A stretch of DNA of 19,818 nt from Methylococcaceae bacterium. GTDB taxonomy: Bacteria > Pseudomonadota > Gammaproteobacteria > Methylococcales > Methylomonadaceae. Shown piece after piece: positions 9,477 through 16,294 of the stretch (position 1 is its first letter; each line of letters opens with the position of its first letter). The stretch is taken from assembly GCA_021647585.1 (NCBI GenBank), contig JAKIUK010000072.1, positions 1 to 19,818 on the forward strand. The letters are read 5' to 3'. Below the pieces are notes generated by a model. That model saw only the letters and a list, made by a program, of their open reading frames with translations. It ran no database searches and was not told where the DNA came from. Both the position numbers and the translations under genes were made by a program.

Positions 9477-9620
9477 ATGTTAGTTATAGGTTTTATTTTA
9501 TTGGCGACTTGTCTGGTATTTGGGGGAGCCTTTGTGTTGCTCAGAACAGCAAAAAAGCCAAAAGTTCCAAAAGGCTTTAAACCCAGAGAAAATGAAGATG
9601 ATGACTCTAGTGGATGGTAA
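9477..9620 (+). CDS. 47-residue single-pass membrane protein
   Basis: A short ORF with a convincing ribosome binding site (AAGGG, 8 bases before the ATG). Residues 3-22 form one hydrophobic helix. A basic segment follows (RTAKKPKVPKGFKPRE), then an acidic tail ending DDDSSGW. The layout resembles small DUF2897-like inner-membrane proteins of gammaproteobacteria, but I cannot confirm the family. By the positive-inside rule the lysine-rich tail should face the cytoplasm. It begins 42 bp after a MITE and no partner gene lies beside it, so no function can be given. Confidence 0.6.
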   Translation: MLVIGFILLATCLVFGGAFVLLRTAKKPKVPKGFKPRENEDDDSSGW

Positions 9621-9709
9621 ACTTTGGTAATATGCATTTCGGATAGATATTTACTATTGCAAGTTACTCTCGATTTTGACGTTAAGACCGGGTTAACTTC
9701 AACTTACGA

Positions 9710-9791
9710 TGTCATTCCGACCAGTGGGAGAAATCTTGAATCTAAGCCGATTTCCGAATGACAAAGATATCTCCCTCTGGTCGAAATGACA
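9710..9791. repeat. Inverted repeat, TCATTCCGACCAG family
   Basis: An imperfect inverted repeat: TGTCATTCCGACCAGTGGGA at the left pairs with the complement of TCTCCCTCTGGTCGAAATGACA at the right, with arms of about 28 bases around a short core. Related sequences occur at 11080-11110 and 13477-13506. The following stretch (agtttaacctgtgct, then tagccattta) recurs after the 13477 copy, so the repeat unit is longer than the hairpin alone. Confidence 0.6.
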
Positions 9792-9885
9792 GTTTAACCT
9801 GTGCTCTATTTAGCCATTTAGATTATTTACTGCAAATTACCTAAATATACAAAAGTAAGGCATTGCTATGTTTTATTGATATCTA

Positions 9886-10317
9886 TCATTGGTAGGTTTT
9901 ACCATTATGTTTTAACCAGCCATCAATGTGCCGACCTGCTGGATCATGATGAGTCCAATGAACAATGCCACCTTTTGCATTCCATTCATATTCCCCATAA
10001 AACGTTACGCTATCTCCAGCCCGTAATCCGTTGATTTTAGGTGCTAAATCAATATTGTGAGCAATTAAGAGTGAAAGACGATTAAACTTCAAAATAAACC
10101 TCTGGTGTCTGGAACCGTCAAGGTCATCCGCTAAAACCTTGATTACCGTACCTGTTCCCTGAACCTGAATGTCACTTTGTTTGTTGTTATATGCTGTCTG
10201 GATAGCAGTCTCAGCATTCTGTGCCGGTGAAACAGTACTGGGTAAAGCAAAGTTTTCATTCTGTTCTAGTCCATAGACCAATACTGCAAAGACGATTAAA
10301 TAAAGAATTTTTTTCAT
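9886..10317 (-). CDS. Secreted DUF3465-family protein
   Basis: A 143-residue protein with an N-terminal hydrophobic segment (about residues 4-18) that could be a signal peptide or anchor. The rest resembles the DUF3465 family: a compact beta-rich domain with GTGTVIKVLADDLDGSRHQRF at about 55-75 and a C-terminal GGIVHWTHHDPAGRHIDGWL signature. The His-Trp-Thr-His-His cluster suggests a binding or catalytic site, but the family has no established activity that I know of. It is probably periplasmic. AGAGGT lies upstream of the start as a ribosome binding site. It stands alone, with a repeat on each side. Confidence 0.72.
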   Translation of the reverse strand: MKKILYLIVFAVLVYGLEQNENFALPSTVSPAQNAETAIQTAYNNKQSDIQVQGTGTVIKVLADDLDGSRHQRFILKFNRLSLLIAHNIDLAPKINGLRAGDSVTFYGEYEWNAKGGIVHWTHHDPAGRHIDGWLKHNGKTYQ

Positions 10318-10442
10318 ATTTATGGAACCTCTAAATAATTTCCAATTAATGGGGGGGATGTTTTTAAGGTATTGATATTAAGGAAGAAAAAAAATATTTC
10401 TTGTTTCTGTCGAAATGAAACGAATAATAGCTTCTTTAATTC

Positions 10443-10582
10443 TACTTTGTCAGATTATAAATGTAGGGTGCGTTGCACGCACCAAAATTATTTTTCATCT
10501 TTCCATTGCCGAAAGGGAGCGTATCAACAACGCACTCTACGAAGATACTTTAGTATAGTGTCCATTCAAATGTCGCAAAGTA
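10443..10582. mobile_element. MITE-like element, TACTTTGTCA family, copy 2
   Basis: A 140-bp copy of the element at 3329-3463, in the same orientation and very similar throughout. The right end is decayed (cgCAAAGTA instead of TGACAAAGTA) and the inner repeat has a few changes. Here the ends extend into a perfect 15-bp inverted repeat, 10435-10449 with 10576-10590, that includes flanking bases, and no target duplication is visible. It occupies most of the gene-free stretch 10318-10663, in which I see nothing else. Confidence 0.75.
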
Positions 10583-10663
10583 GAATTAAATAATGAAACT
10601 GTTGACTGGCATATCACAGCAATAGCAGGATGTCAGTTTGTGGTGTATTGCTCTAACTATTTG

Positions 10664-10993
10664 TCAGGCCTGATGATAAATATATTCAGTGACGGGCTTG
10701 TTTTGAATTAAATGTTCAGCAATAATTCTGTCCAGTGTTTCACTATTAACAGCATAATACCAAGTACCCTCTGGATATACGCAGAGGAGGGGGCCTGATT
10801 TGCAGGTGCCTAAACAACTTGTTCGTGATCTTATCACACGCAACTCACCCTTATCCAAACCCGCATCTTTTAGTTTTTGTTTAAGTTCATCATAAAGAGC
10901 CTGTCCTTCACCTTTCTGGGTGCATTTTGATCCCACACACACCAAAATATGGCGATGATAATCCATCATCTTAGGTTTAATTATTTCAGACAT
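10664..10993 (-). CDS. Thioredoxin-like [2Fe-2S] ferredoxin
   Basis: A 109-residue protein of the thioredoxin-fold [2Fe-2S] ferredoxin family, related to the NuoE cluster domain and the Azotobacter 'Shethna' protein. Four cysteines fit a cluster: Cys19 and Cys24 (CVGSKC) and Cys60 and Cys64 (CLGTC). The following SGPLLCVYPEGTWYY is typical of the family. It is soluble and probably a cytosolic electron carrier, with the partner unknown. No redox gene lies next to it. The start MSEIIKPKMMDYHRHI is ordinary, with a weak Shine-Dalgarno sequence upstream. It appears intact. Confidence 0.88.
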   Translation of the reverse strand: MSEIIKPKMMDYHRHILVCVGSKCTQKGEGQALYDELKQKLKDAGLDKGELRVIRSRTSCLGTCKSGPLLCVYPEGTWYYAVNSETLDRIIAEHLIQNKPVTEYIYHQA

Positions 10994-11079
10994 ATTTGTA
11001 GTCCTGTTATTTAAAGAGTTATATTGGATTGGAAACTAGTACTCCGTCAACTTTGGTTTGATGGAAAGGCGCTCTGTTG

Positions 11080-11110
11080 CCTGTCATTCCGACCAGCGGG
11101 AGGAATCTTA
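11080..11110. repeat. TCATTCCGACCAGCGGGAG repeat, half copy
   Basis: The sequence TGTCATTCCGACCAGCGGGA continues GGAATCTT and matches the left arm of the inverted repeat at 9710. A decayed right arm may lie near 11130-11157, but I cannot pair it convincingly. No gene is visible from 10994 to 11279. Confidence 0.5.
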
Positions 11111-11279
11111 CCAGGTTTTGGAAGACAATATTTCTCCAACTGTGGAGACGAACTGTACTAGGGAGTGAAGATTTTATTAAATGGTTTGTTACAGTTAGAT
11201 ATTTTGAATAGCTTGAACAAATAGGTGATCTTTCTCTCAGGAAAGGGTTGGGAGGCTAGAGTATGTTTCTTAAAGCCTA

Positions 11280-12371
11280 TCAGATGGATAAATATTCATT
11301 GAGTAAATTATTCGTTTCCCGGTTATCAGCATAACATTTTTTAATATCTAACATTTCCTCAAGATGTTCATTAAATAGCTCGACTAAGGTAGGATCAAAA
11401 TGTTTCTCAGACTCAGAGTTAATTAATTCCAGGGCGTTCTCTAAAGGCCATGCCTTTTTATACGGTCGCTCCATTGTAAGGGCATCAAAAACATCGACAA
11501 TGGCAACAATACGACCATATAGGTGAATGTCACTACCTGTTAGTCCGCGAGGATAGCCACTACCATTCCATTTTTCATGATGATGTAAGGCGATAATACC
11601 TGCTTGTTGTAATAGATTGTTTTTTGATCGGCTTAAGATTCTTTCACCAATAATGGTATGCTGTTTCATAATCTCCCATTCTTTGCCCTCCAGTCGACCT
11701 GGTTTAAGCAAAATTTTATCTGGAATACCAATTTTACCTACATCATGCATAGGTGCAGCATATAACAGCGTTTCTGCTTCTTTATCGTTCATGCCCAATG
11801 CTTTAGCCAAACACTGGGAATAATGGCCAACACGTATAGTATGCATGCCTGTTTCAGAATCACGAAATTCAGCGGCATAGCCTAGGCACTCAATTATTTC
11901 TATTTGAGATTCTTTTAATTCTTGATTTCGCTGGCCTATGGTTTTGATGATAGATTCGGTAAAACCAAGGTGTTCTTTACGGACAAGGTGATCTGTAAGT
12001 AGGTGATGGATGCGAAATAAAAATTCATTTTCGATAATAGGGAAATTAACAAAGTCTTTTATAATCGAGTCTATAGGTGGGATGTGATTGTTACTATCAT
12101 TGACCAAAAGAACAGGGGGCAAGGGCTCAATTGAATCCAGTTTATTTAATTTATCAGATAATTCTGAGAGCGTTAAATTGATTGAAGAGCTAAAAATAAC
12201 AAGATCGGGTGGGCTGGCTATATATTTTTCGATAGCCATTGATAAATTACTGGCACAATCAACTTTATGGTAGCTATTGGTATTTAGCAAGTTGGTAACA
12301 CAATCTATATGTTCTGTGCTAATAATTAGAATATTGGCATCTGTAGAAAGGTCTAGTAAATCAGTTATCAT
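11280..12371 (-). CDS. HD-GYP protein with degenerate receiver domain
   Basis: A 363-residue predicted cyclic di-GMP phosphodiesterase. Residues 1-130 look like a response-regulator receiver fold, but where the phospho-accepting Asp is expected the sequence reads PDLVIFSSSIN, so Ser61 takes its place and normal phosphorylation is unlikely. A helical linker (about 135-160) leads to the HD-GYP domain: HDVGKIGIPD (His209-Asp210), KQHTIIGERIL, HHHEKWNGSGYP with the GYP signature at 272-274, and IVDVFDALTMERPYKKAW. All metal-binding motifs I can check are present. It should be cytosolic and lower c-di-GMP. It is transcribed alone and no histidine kinase is nearby, which fits control by something other than phosphotransfer. 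Confidence 0.9.
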   Translation of the reverse strand: MITDLLDLSTDANILIISTEHIDCVTNLLNTNSYHKVDCASNLSMAIEKYIASPPDLVIFSSSINLTLSELSDKLNKLDSIEPLPPVLLVNDSNNHIPPIDSIIKDFVNFPIIENEFLFRIHHLLTDHLVRKEHLGFTESIIKTIGQRNQELKESQIEIIECLGYAAEFRDSETGMHTIRVGHYSQCLAKALGMNDKEAETLLYAAPMHDVGKIGIPDKILLKPGRLEGKEWEIMKQHTIIGERILSRSKNNLLQQAGIIALHHHEKWNGSGYPRGLTGSDIHLYGRIVAIVDVFDALTMERPYKKAWPLENALELINSESEKHFDPTLVELFNEHLEEMLDIKKCYADNRETNNLLNEYLSI

Positions 12372-12445
12372 TATTTAATTATAGTAATTTAATATCAGTG
12401 ACTTGAAACATACATATGACACGGAAGTACATGGTTGAATAATAG

Positions 12446-12505
12446 CCAGGTCAGCTTATTTACCTTGTTAAGAAGGCAAACGAAGGCAATAAGCTCAGAA
12501 CCTGG
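12446..12505. repeat. Intergenic stem-loop
   Basis: Inverted repeat AGCTTATT (12453-12460) / AATAAGCT (12488-12495), with an outer CCAGG/CCTGG pair, in the 298-bp gap between dtd and the HD-GYP gene. There is no T-run. It could be a terminator for dtd or a relic of a repeat. Nothing else is visible in the gap. Confidence 0.35.
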
Positions 12506-12669
12506 TTTGGTACACAGGTGTTGTCAGTTGATTCAGTAATCACTCACAATGAAAATAAAGCAAGTTTAAATTTCCGTTAGGACTTATTTGAGAATAGACT
12601 ATAAATTGTGAATAGTACAATGTAATGTGTACGGAGTAATCAAATACGGTACTTTGATATTTTGTGATT

Positions 12670-13113
12670 TTAAGTTGTAACTTTTAGAGTAAAAGTAACG
12701 GGTCCATCATTGGTAAGCGATACTTTCATATCAGCACCAAATTGACCAAATACGGTTGAGGGGTATATCTTTGAAGCCTGTTCACAAAAATAGTTAAATA
12801 AGGCTAAACCCTTTTCGGGAGTGGCGGCGGAAGAAAAGCTGGGGCGATTACCACTTTGCGTATTTGCTGCTAAAGTGAATTGAGGAATAATCAATAGCCC
12901 GCCTTTTGTATCTCGTAAACTCAAATTCATTTTATCGTTTTCATCCGCAAAAATACGATAGTTAAGTATGCGCTCGAGTAAGCGATTAGCTTCTTTTTTG
13001 CTATCTTCTTTTTCTATGGCAACCAAAGCCAAAATGCCCTGTTCAATGTTTCCTATGGTGATGTTGTTAACCACTACATTGGCTTGGGTAACGCGTTGAA
13101 TGATTGTAAGCAT
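12670..13113 (-). CDS. dtd: D-aminoacyl-tRNA deacylase
   Basis: A 147-residue DTD, the proofreading enzyme that hydrolyses D-amino acids from mischarged tRNA in the cytosol. The length and start (MLTIIQRVTQANVVV) match the family. Both active-site signatures are visible: IPQFTLAANTQSGNRPSF at about 76-93, with Gln78-Phe79-Thr80, and NDGPVTF at about 135-141, with the Gly-Pro that forms the chirality-selecting motif. Pro before QFT in place of the more common Ser is an accepted variant. It stands alone, with a MITE 41 bp upstream of its start codon (13155-13315), so its promoter must lie in the short gap or within the element. Confidence 0.96.
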   Translation of the reverse strand: MLTIIQRVTQANVVVNNITIGNIEQGILALVAIEKEDSKKEANRLLERILNYRIFADENDKMNLSLRDTKGGLLIIPQFTLAANTQSGNRPSFSSAATPEKGLALFNYFCEQASKIYPSTVFGQFGADMKVSLTNDGPVTFTLKVTT

Positions 13114-13154
13114 AAAGTGATGAATTCTATTGTGTTGGGAATTGAATGGTTAAA

Positions 13155-13315
13155 CCTAGAAAAATCAGTTGGATCACGGATTCTAGCACAAGCTATTGAT
13201 TCCACAGCACTTAAAAAATGTCCGCTTAACCTAATGGGTGAAGCTCAGATTTTTTTAAAACACTGTGAAACCAATATCTTGCACTATAATTCCGTGCCCA
13301 ATTGATCTTTCTAGG
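13155..13315 (+). mobile_element. MITE-like element, CCTAGAAAAATCAGTTGG family, copy B
   Basis: A 161-bp element beginning with the perfect 18-base end CCTAGAAAAATCAGTTGG and ending CCAATTGATCTTTCTAGG (two changes). It is flanked by TTAAA on both sides (13150-13154 and 13316-13320), a 5-bp target duplication. It is close to the reverse complement of copy A at 9272-9434. It lies immediately upstream of dtd. Confidence 0.85.
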
Positions 13316-13669
13316 TTAAAAGCCGCATAAAATCCGGGTTTTATGCAGACTGATCTCTGTTTTGCTAAGCAACAAGAAGATAATAGCAGGCTGTTGAAGG
13401 GTTTTGTTCTGCTATACTCAAATAAATAAAATTATATAACTATTAACAAAGTACAGGTCAATCTTAAAATAGTTTGTCATTTCTCCCGCTGGTCGGAAGA
13501 CAGTACATTAAAATCTTTAAAACTGTCAGGAGTGGCTTATTCTAAAGTTTGACCTGTGCTTTAGATTTATAGCCATTTAAAATTATTAATTCCTAATATA
13601 CAGACTCTTACTGTATAAACGTGAGAAAATATTTTACACTGAATTTTTCAAGATTATTTAATAGCCACT
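13316..13669. repeat. Gene-free stretch with a TCATTCCGACCAG-family repeat
   Basis: No gene is visible here. At 13477-13506 lies the repeat in reverse orientation (TTTCTCCCGCTGGTCGGAAG). It is followed at about 13548-13582 by agtttgacctgtgct and tagccattta, which also follow the copy at 9710-9791. This stretch must also hold the promoter of the nuclease gene at 13670, but I see no convincing boxes. Confidence 0.45.
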
Positions 13670-14479
13670 ATGTTTTTTTTGTTATCTCTTTTATTAATTG
13701 TTCCCATTTCGACACAAGCAGAAATGTTTCAATGGGTTGATAATAATGGTAGTAAGAATTTTTCTGATAGGCCCCACCTGGGCGCCAAACCCTTAAAAAT
13801 TAAATCAGGATATACATACCATCAGATAAAAAAAGTTTATGATGGTGATACTATTTTATTGACTAATGGTCTAAAGGTTCGCTTATTAGGAATTAACACA
13901 CCAGAAGTTAAGAGACGAGATAAATCAACTCAGGCTGGCGGGGAAGAGGCTAAACGTTGGTTGCAGAAGAAATTAAAAAACAAAAAAGTAAGACTGGAAA
14001 GTGATATAGAAAAAAAAGATAAATATGGACGATTATTAGCACATGTTTTTACTGAAGATAAAGAGCATATAAATATTGAGCTGGTTAAACAGGGATTAGC
14101 CAGCGTTAATATATATCCACCTAATTTGAAATACACTGATGAATTGATAAAAGCTGAGCAACAAGCAGAACAAGCTCGGCTGGGTATATGGAGTTATCAG
14201 CAATATGCACCAAAGCCGTTAAGTCAGATTTCGCAACAGCGCGTTAAAGGCTGGCAAAGAATAACGGGAGTTATCAATAATATTCGTTATAGCCGTAGAT
14301 ATATTTATCTTGATTTTACAGATACATTTGCATTAAAAATAGAGCGGAAAGCAGAAGGTTTATTTCCGGTGCTGGAATCTTATATGGGAAGACCAATAGA
14401 AGCCCGAGGTTGGGTACATAGACACAAAAAACGCTACAGTATGATAATTCGTCATCCCAGTGCGATAATTAACAGATAA
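13670..14479 (+). CDS. Secreted thermonuclease with DUF4124 domain
   Basis: A 269-residue exported nuclease. Residues 1-17 form a signal peptide ending TQA. Residues 18-36 (EMFQWVDNNGSKNFSDRPH) are the start of a DUF4124 domain, often found at the N-terminus of secreted gammaproteobacterial proteins. The staphylococcal nuclease-like domain spans about 50-175: VYDGDTILL with Asp58 and Asp60, VRLLGINTPE with Arg71 and Glu79, and KDKYGRLLAHVF with Arg121, matching the catalytic Arg, Glu and Arg of the family. The C-terminal ~75 residues are basic (VHRHKKRYSMIIRHP) and may help bind nucleic acid. It should cleave DNA or RNA outside the inner membrane. It is a single gene and appears intact. Confidence 0.88.
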   Translation: MFFLLSLLLIVPISTQAEMFQWVDNNGSKNFSDRPHLGAKPLKIKSGYTYHQIKKVYDGDTILLTNGLKVRLLGINTPEVKRRDKSTQAGGEEAKRWLQKKLKNKKVRLESDIEKKDKYGRLLAHVFTEDKEHINIELVKQGLASVNIYPPNLKYTDELIKAEQQAEQARLGIWSYQQYAPKPLSQISQQRVKGWQRITGVINNIRYSRRYIYLDFTDTFALKIERKAEGLFPVLESYMGRPIEARGWVHRHKKRYSMIIRHPSAIINR

Positions 14480-14568
14480 ATCTAAATGACTATTAACCTA
14501 TCGTAGGTTACTCTCGATATTAACGTTTGTAGATAAACTTCACAAATAGGAAAGACTAGCAAAAGACT

Positions 14569-14613
14569 AGGATCAGGTCTTTATTATTGCAGCAAAATTA
14601 AAGACCTGACCCT
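14569..14613. repeat. REP-like hairpin
   Basis: AGGATCAGGTCTTTA (14569-14583) and TAAAGACCTGACCCT (14599-14613) pair with one mismatch around a 15-base loop. The motif GGGTCAGGTCTTT is common in gammaproteobacterial REP sequences linked to RAYT transposases (from memory). The element joins the broken end of the Cas2-3-like fragment. No RAYT gene is in the window. Confidence 0.6.
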
Positions 14614-14831
14614 GTGCTTTCCCCCTTTGCTTTTCGACTGCGTATCCAATGACAAGAAACCGCTGTATTTTTAGTTGCTGTTTTTCGCAATAATTTCTTA
14701 ACCGCCTGCAATCCCTCTTCAGTAATCACTGTTTGCCATGTGCGACTACCGATTCTGTTAGCAAAAGCATCTAATACGCGGCGGGTCCTATTAAGTGCTT
14801 TGTGTTCATATTGTGAAACAAAGGTAACCAT
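14598..14831 (-). pseudogene. Cas2-3-like gene, N-terminal fragment
   Basis: The 77-codon frame reads MVTFVSQYEHKALNRTRRVL, then an AFANRIGSRTWQTVITEEGL-type stretch and TAVSCHWIRSR. This resembles the N-terminal Cas2-like domain of type I-F Cas2-3 proteins (compare their 'RRILDQFAERRGDRTWQTAIT' and 'TAVACHWIRG' as I remember them). Real homologues exceed 1000 residues with HD nuclease and helicase domains. Here the match stops after about residue 67, and the last ~11 codons come from a REP-like hairpin, so the gene is cut off. It is therefore a dead fragment. A second, shorter copy of the same 5' end lies at 15443-15493 in the same direction. Subtype is inferred from a short stretch and could be wrong. 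Confidence 0.65.
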
Positions 14832-14861
14832 AAGCCTTCTTTAATCGTACAAAAGAAGTAA

Positions 14862-14913
14862 GGCATAAAAAATAGCATATATTGATGACTTATTTGATGT
14901 GTTATTTTATGCC
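14862..14913. promoter_or_regulatory. Inverted repeat in the vapB upstream region
   Basis: GGCATAAAA (14862-14870) and TTTTATGCC (14905-14913) are perfect inverted arms 34 bases apart, just before the AGAGAGG ribosome binding site of vapB. TA promoters are usually repressed by their antitoxin at such repeats, so it may be the operator; this is inference. Confidence 0.4.
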
Positions 14914-14927
14914 AAGAGAGGTTTTTT

Positions 14928-15128
14928 ATGCGTACAACAATTAATATTGATGATGATTTATTTACCAAAGCGGTTGAATTAACCGGTGTCCATGAGAAAG
15001 CAGCACTCTTGCGTGAAGGCTTAAAAGCTTTGATTGAACGAGAGAGTGCCCAGCGATTGGCATTGTTGGGTGGTTCTGAACCTGATCTTGAGCAGGTACC
15101 ACGTCGGCAATCTGGTTTTGTTGAATAA
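14928..15128 (+). CDS. vapB: VapB-type antitoxin (intact, toxin broken)
   Basis: A 66-residue antitoxin of the VapB family that opens MRTTINIDDDLFTKAVELTG, a ribbon-helix-helix DNA-binding start, followed by AALLREGLKALIERESAQRLALLGG and a C-terminal toxin-binding tail (EPDLEQVPRRQSGF). AGAGAGG precedes the ATG. The stop overlaps the start of the vapC pseudogene as TAATG, the usual arrangement. The toxin gene has at least two nonsense codons and an internal deletion, so this antitoxin is effectively an orphan. It could still repress its own promoter or neutralise a related VapC elsewhere; that is inference. Fragments of a Cas2-3-like gene lie on both sides. Confidence 0.88.
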   Translation: MRTTINIDDDLFTKAVELTGVHEKAALLREGLKALIERESAQRLALLGGSEPDLEQVPRRQSGFVE

Positions 15129-15434
15129 TGGCTAGGGTATTGGTTGACACTTCTATTTGAGTTGATCATTTGCGTGGCAAAGATGAGCATTTGATAAATT
15201 TGCTTAAACAGAATCAAGTACTGATGCATCCAATGATTCGGGGTGAATTGGCTTGTGGCTGTTTGCATAATCGGGATCAAATTTTAAGTTTATTAAAAAA
15301 CCTGCCATAGGTGTCCGAGACAACACATGATGAGGCTTTATATTGTTTGGAAAAACACCTTACTTTGGACAAGGGATCGTCGCTTGCATAAATTAGCATT
15401 AACATTAAACGTGTGTTGCAAGTCTTCCCTCTGA
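15128..15434 (+). pseudogene. Broken vapC toxin
   Basis: Translation reads MARVLVDTSI-stop-VDHLRGKDEHLI, continues through LMHPMIRGELACGCLHNR to KNLP-stop-VSETTHDEALYCLEKH, then shifts frame to LLWTRDRRLHKLALTLNV. These parts match a VapC PIN toxin in order (VDTS, GELACG, LWTRDRRL). The first stop (TGA) sits where VapC has Trp (TGG). The second (TAG) sits where Gln is expected. About 25 residues between LEKH and LLWTRD, including an expected catalytic Asp, are deleted with a frame change. The toxin is therefore dead. It overlaps the vapB stop by one base and ends 8 bp before the second Cas2-3-like fragment. Confidence 0.85.
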
Positions 15435-15442
15435 AAGGAGTG

Positions 15443-15493
15443 AGATTTATGAGGAACTTTTTGTTCACATTGTAAAACGAAGGTGGCCATCAT
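15443..15493 (-). pseudogene. Second Cas2-3-like 5' remnant
   Basis: On the minus strand the bases read MMATFVLQCEQK and then lose similarity. Base by base, the first ~30 positions match the start of the fragment at 14831 closely (ATGG--ACCTT-GTTT-ACAAT-TGAACA-AAAG). It is too short to be a gene. It lies directly behind the vapC pseudogene, in the same direction as the larger fragment, so vapBC is bracketed by two copies of one 5' end. Confidence 0.5.
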
Positions 15494-15560
15494 AATTGTC
15501 CATCTGTGTTGAATATTTTTATCTCCATTGTTTTGCGTTTTAGAATAGGGCATGCTAATG

Positions 15561-15581
15561 TGTATACATAAGATATATACA
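15561..15581. promoter_or_regulatory. Operator-like palindrome upstream of vapB2
   Basis: TGTATACAT (15561-15569) and ATATATACA (15573-15581) form an inverted repeat with one mismatch and a 3-base spacer, 11 bases before the vapB ATG. AbrB-type VapB antitoxins bind such palindromes to repress their own operon. The link to this gene is inferred. Confidence 0.5.
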
Positions 15582-15592
15582 TGAGGTGCTTT

Positions 15593-15826
15593 ATGATTAC
15601 AACACGCGTATTTAAAAGCGGTAATTCACAGGCGGTACGCATTCCTAAGGAGTTCCAGTTTGATGTTGATGAGCTGGAAATCTTCCAGCGGGGTGAAGAA
15701 ATTATTCTACGTAAAAAACAAGATAATTTAGCCGATGTGATGGATTTGTTTGCGGCACTTCCTGATGACTTTATGGAAAGTGGGCGTGATGATCCTCCGC
15801 CACAAGAAAGGAATTTCGATTTATGA
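15593..15826 (+). CDS. vapB: AbrB/SpoVT-type VapB antitoxin
   Basis: A 77-residue antitoxin. The N-terminal swapped-hairpin DNA-binding domain is clear (MITTRVFKSGNSQAVRIPKE, then LEIFQRGEEIILRKK). The acidic, proline-containing tail (FMESGRDDPPPQERNFDL) should wrap the partner toxin. I chose the ATG at 15593 because the motif starts there and GAGGTG lies 7 bases upstream; an ATG 12 bases earlier is in frame but lacks a spaced ribosome binding site. The gene overlaps vapC as ATGA, so the pair is co-translated, and an operator-like palindrome precedes it. With its partner it forms an intact type II module. Confidence 0.92.
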   Translation: MITTRVFKSGNSQAVRIPKEFQFDVDELEIFQRGEEIILRKKQDNLADVMDLFAALPDDFMESGRDDPPPQERNFDL

Positions 15827-16227
15827 AGGCGCGATATATGATGGATACAGATACTTGTATTTATTTGAAAAATCGTCGACCACCTGCAATAGCAGAGCGT
15901 TTCTGTACCTTGCAATGGGGTGAGGTTGTGATATCTGTTATTACTTTCGGTGAACTTTATAATGGCGCGTTGAAAAGCAGGGAGGCTGAGGCAGTTTTGA
16001 ATAATGTCTATAGGCTGGGGGAGCGTTTGCCAGTTCAGCCAATTTCGGTAGAAGTTGCCAAAATATACGGCAGCATTCGTAGCTCACTGGAAAAGCAAGG
16101 CAATATAATTGGTGGCAATGACCTGTGGATTGCGGCTCATGCTTTGACCTTAGGTTTGACTCTGGTGACTAACAACACTAAAGAATTTAGCAGGGTGGCA
16201 AACCTGAGTATTGAAAATTGGGTTTAG
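15823..16227 (+). CDS. vapC: VapC PIN-domain ribonuclease toxin
   Basis: A 134-residue PIN-domain toxin, an Mg-dependent RNase that typically cuts tRNA or rRNA in the cytosol. The acidic catalytic set is present: Asp8 and Asp10 in MMDTDTCIYL, Glu in VITFGELYNGA, Asp in IGGNDLWIAAHAL, and the final TNNTKEFSRV region, where Asn-Asn replaces the more common Thr-Asp/Asn pattern. It starts within the vapB stop (ATGA) and ends in SIENWV, as usual for this VapC group. It appears intact. Its 3' end lies 37 bp from a lone CRISPR-like repeat, so it borders the cas1 wreckage tail to tail. Confidence 0.92.
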   Translation: MKARYMMDTDTCIYLKNRRPPAIAERFCTLQWGEVVISVITFGELYNGALKSREAEAVLNNVYRLGERLPVQPISVEVAKIYGSIRSSLEKQGNIIGGNDLWIAAHALTLGLTLVTNNTKEFSRVANLSIENWV

Positions 16228-16264
16228 CCTAAAATAATATGCGAGGTAACGATAAATTAGCTGT

Positions 16265-16293
16265 CGGTTCATCCACACGGCTGTGGGGAACAT
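16265..16293 (-). CRISPR. Single type I-E-like CRISPR repeat
   Basis: On the minus strand the sequence GTTCCCCACAGCCGTGTGGA continues TGAACCG. This matches the shape of type I-E repeats: GTTCCCC at the start, a short palindrome (CCACA/TGTGG), and GATGAACCG at the end. Only one repeat is present. The 32 bases after it (16233-16264) could be one spacer, but no second repeat follows. It abuts the broken cas1 at the position an array fragment would occupy after a deletion through cas1, cas2 and the leader. Confidence 0.6.
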
Positions 16294-16294
16294 T

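Noticed and set aside
13084..13305. 73-codon frame on the plus strand
   Set aside because: It runs antisense into the dtd start and then through MITE copy B; it is a by-product of the element.
14771..15280. 169-codon minus-strand frame
   Set aside because: It lies antisense to vapB and the vapC pseudogene, with no recognisable domain; their homology explains the sequence better.
15490..15915. 141-codon minus-strand frame
   Set aside because: It is antisense to the intact AbrB-type vapB and the start of vapC.
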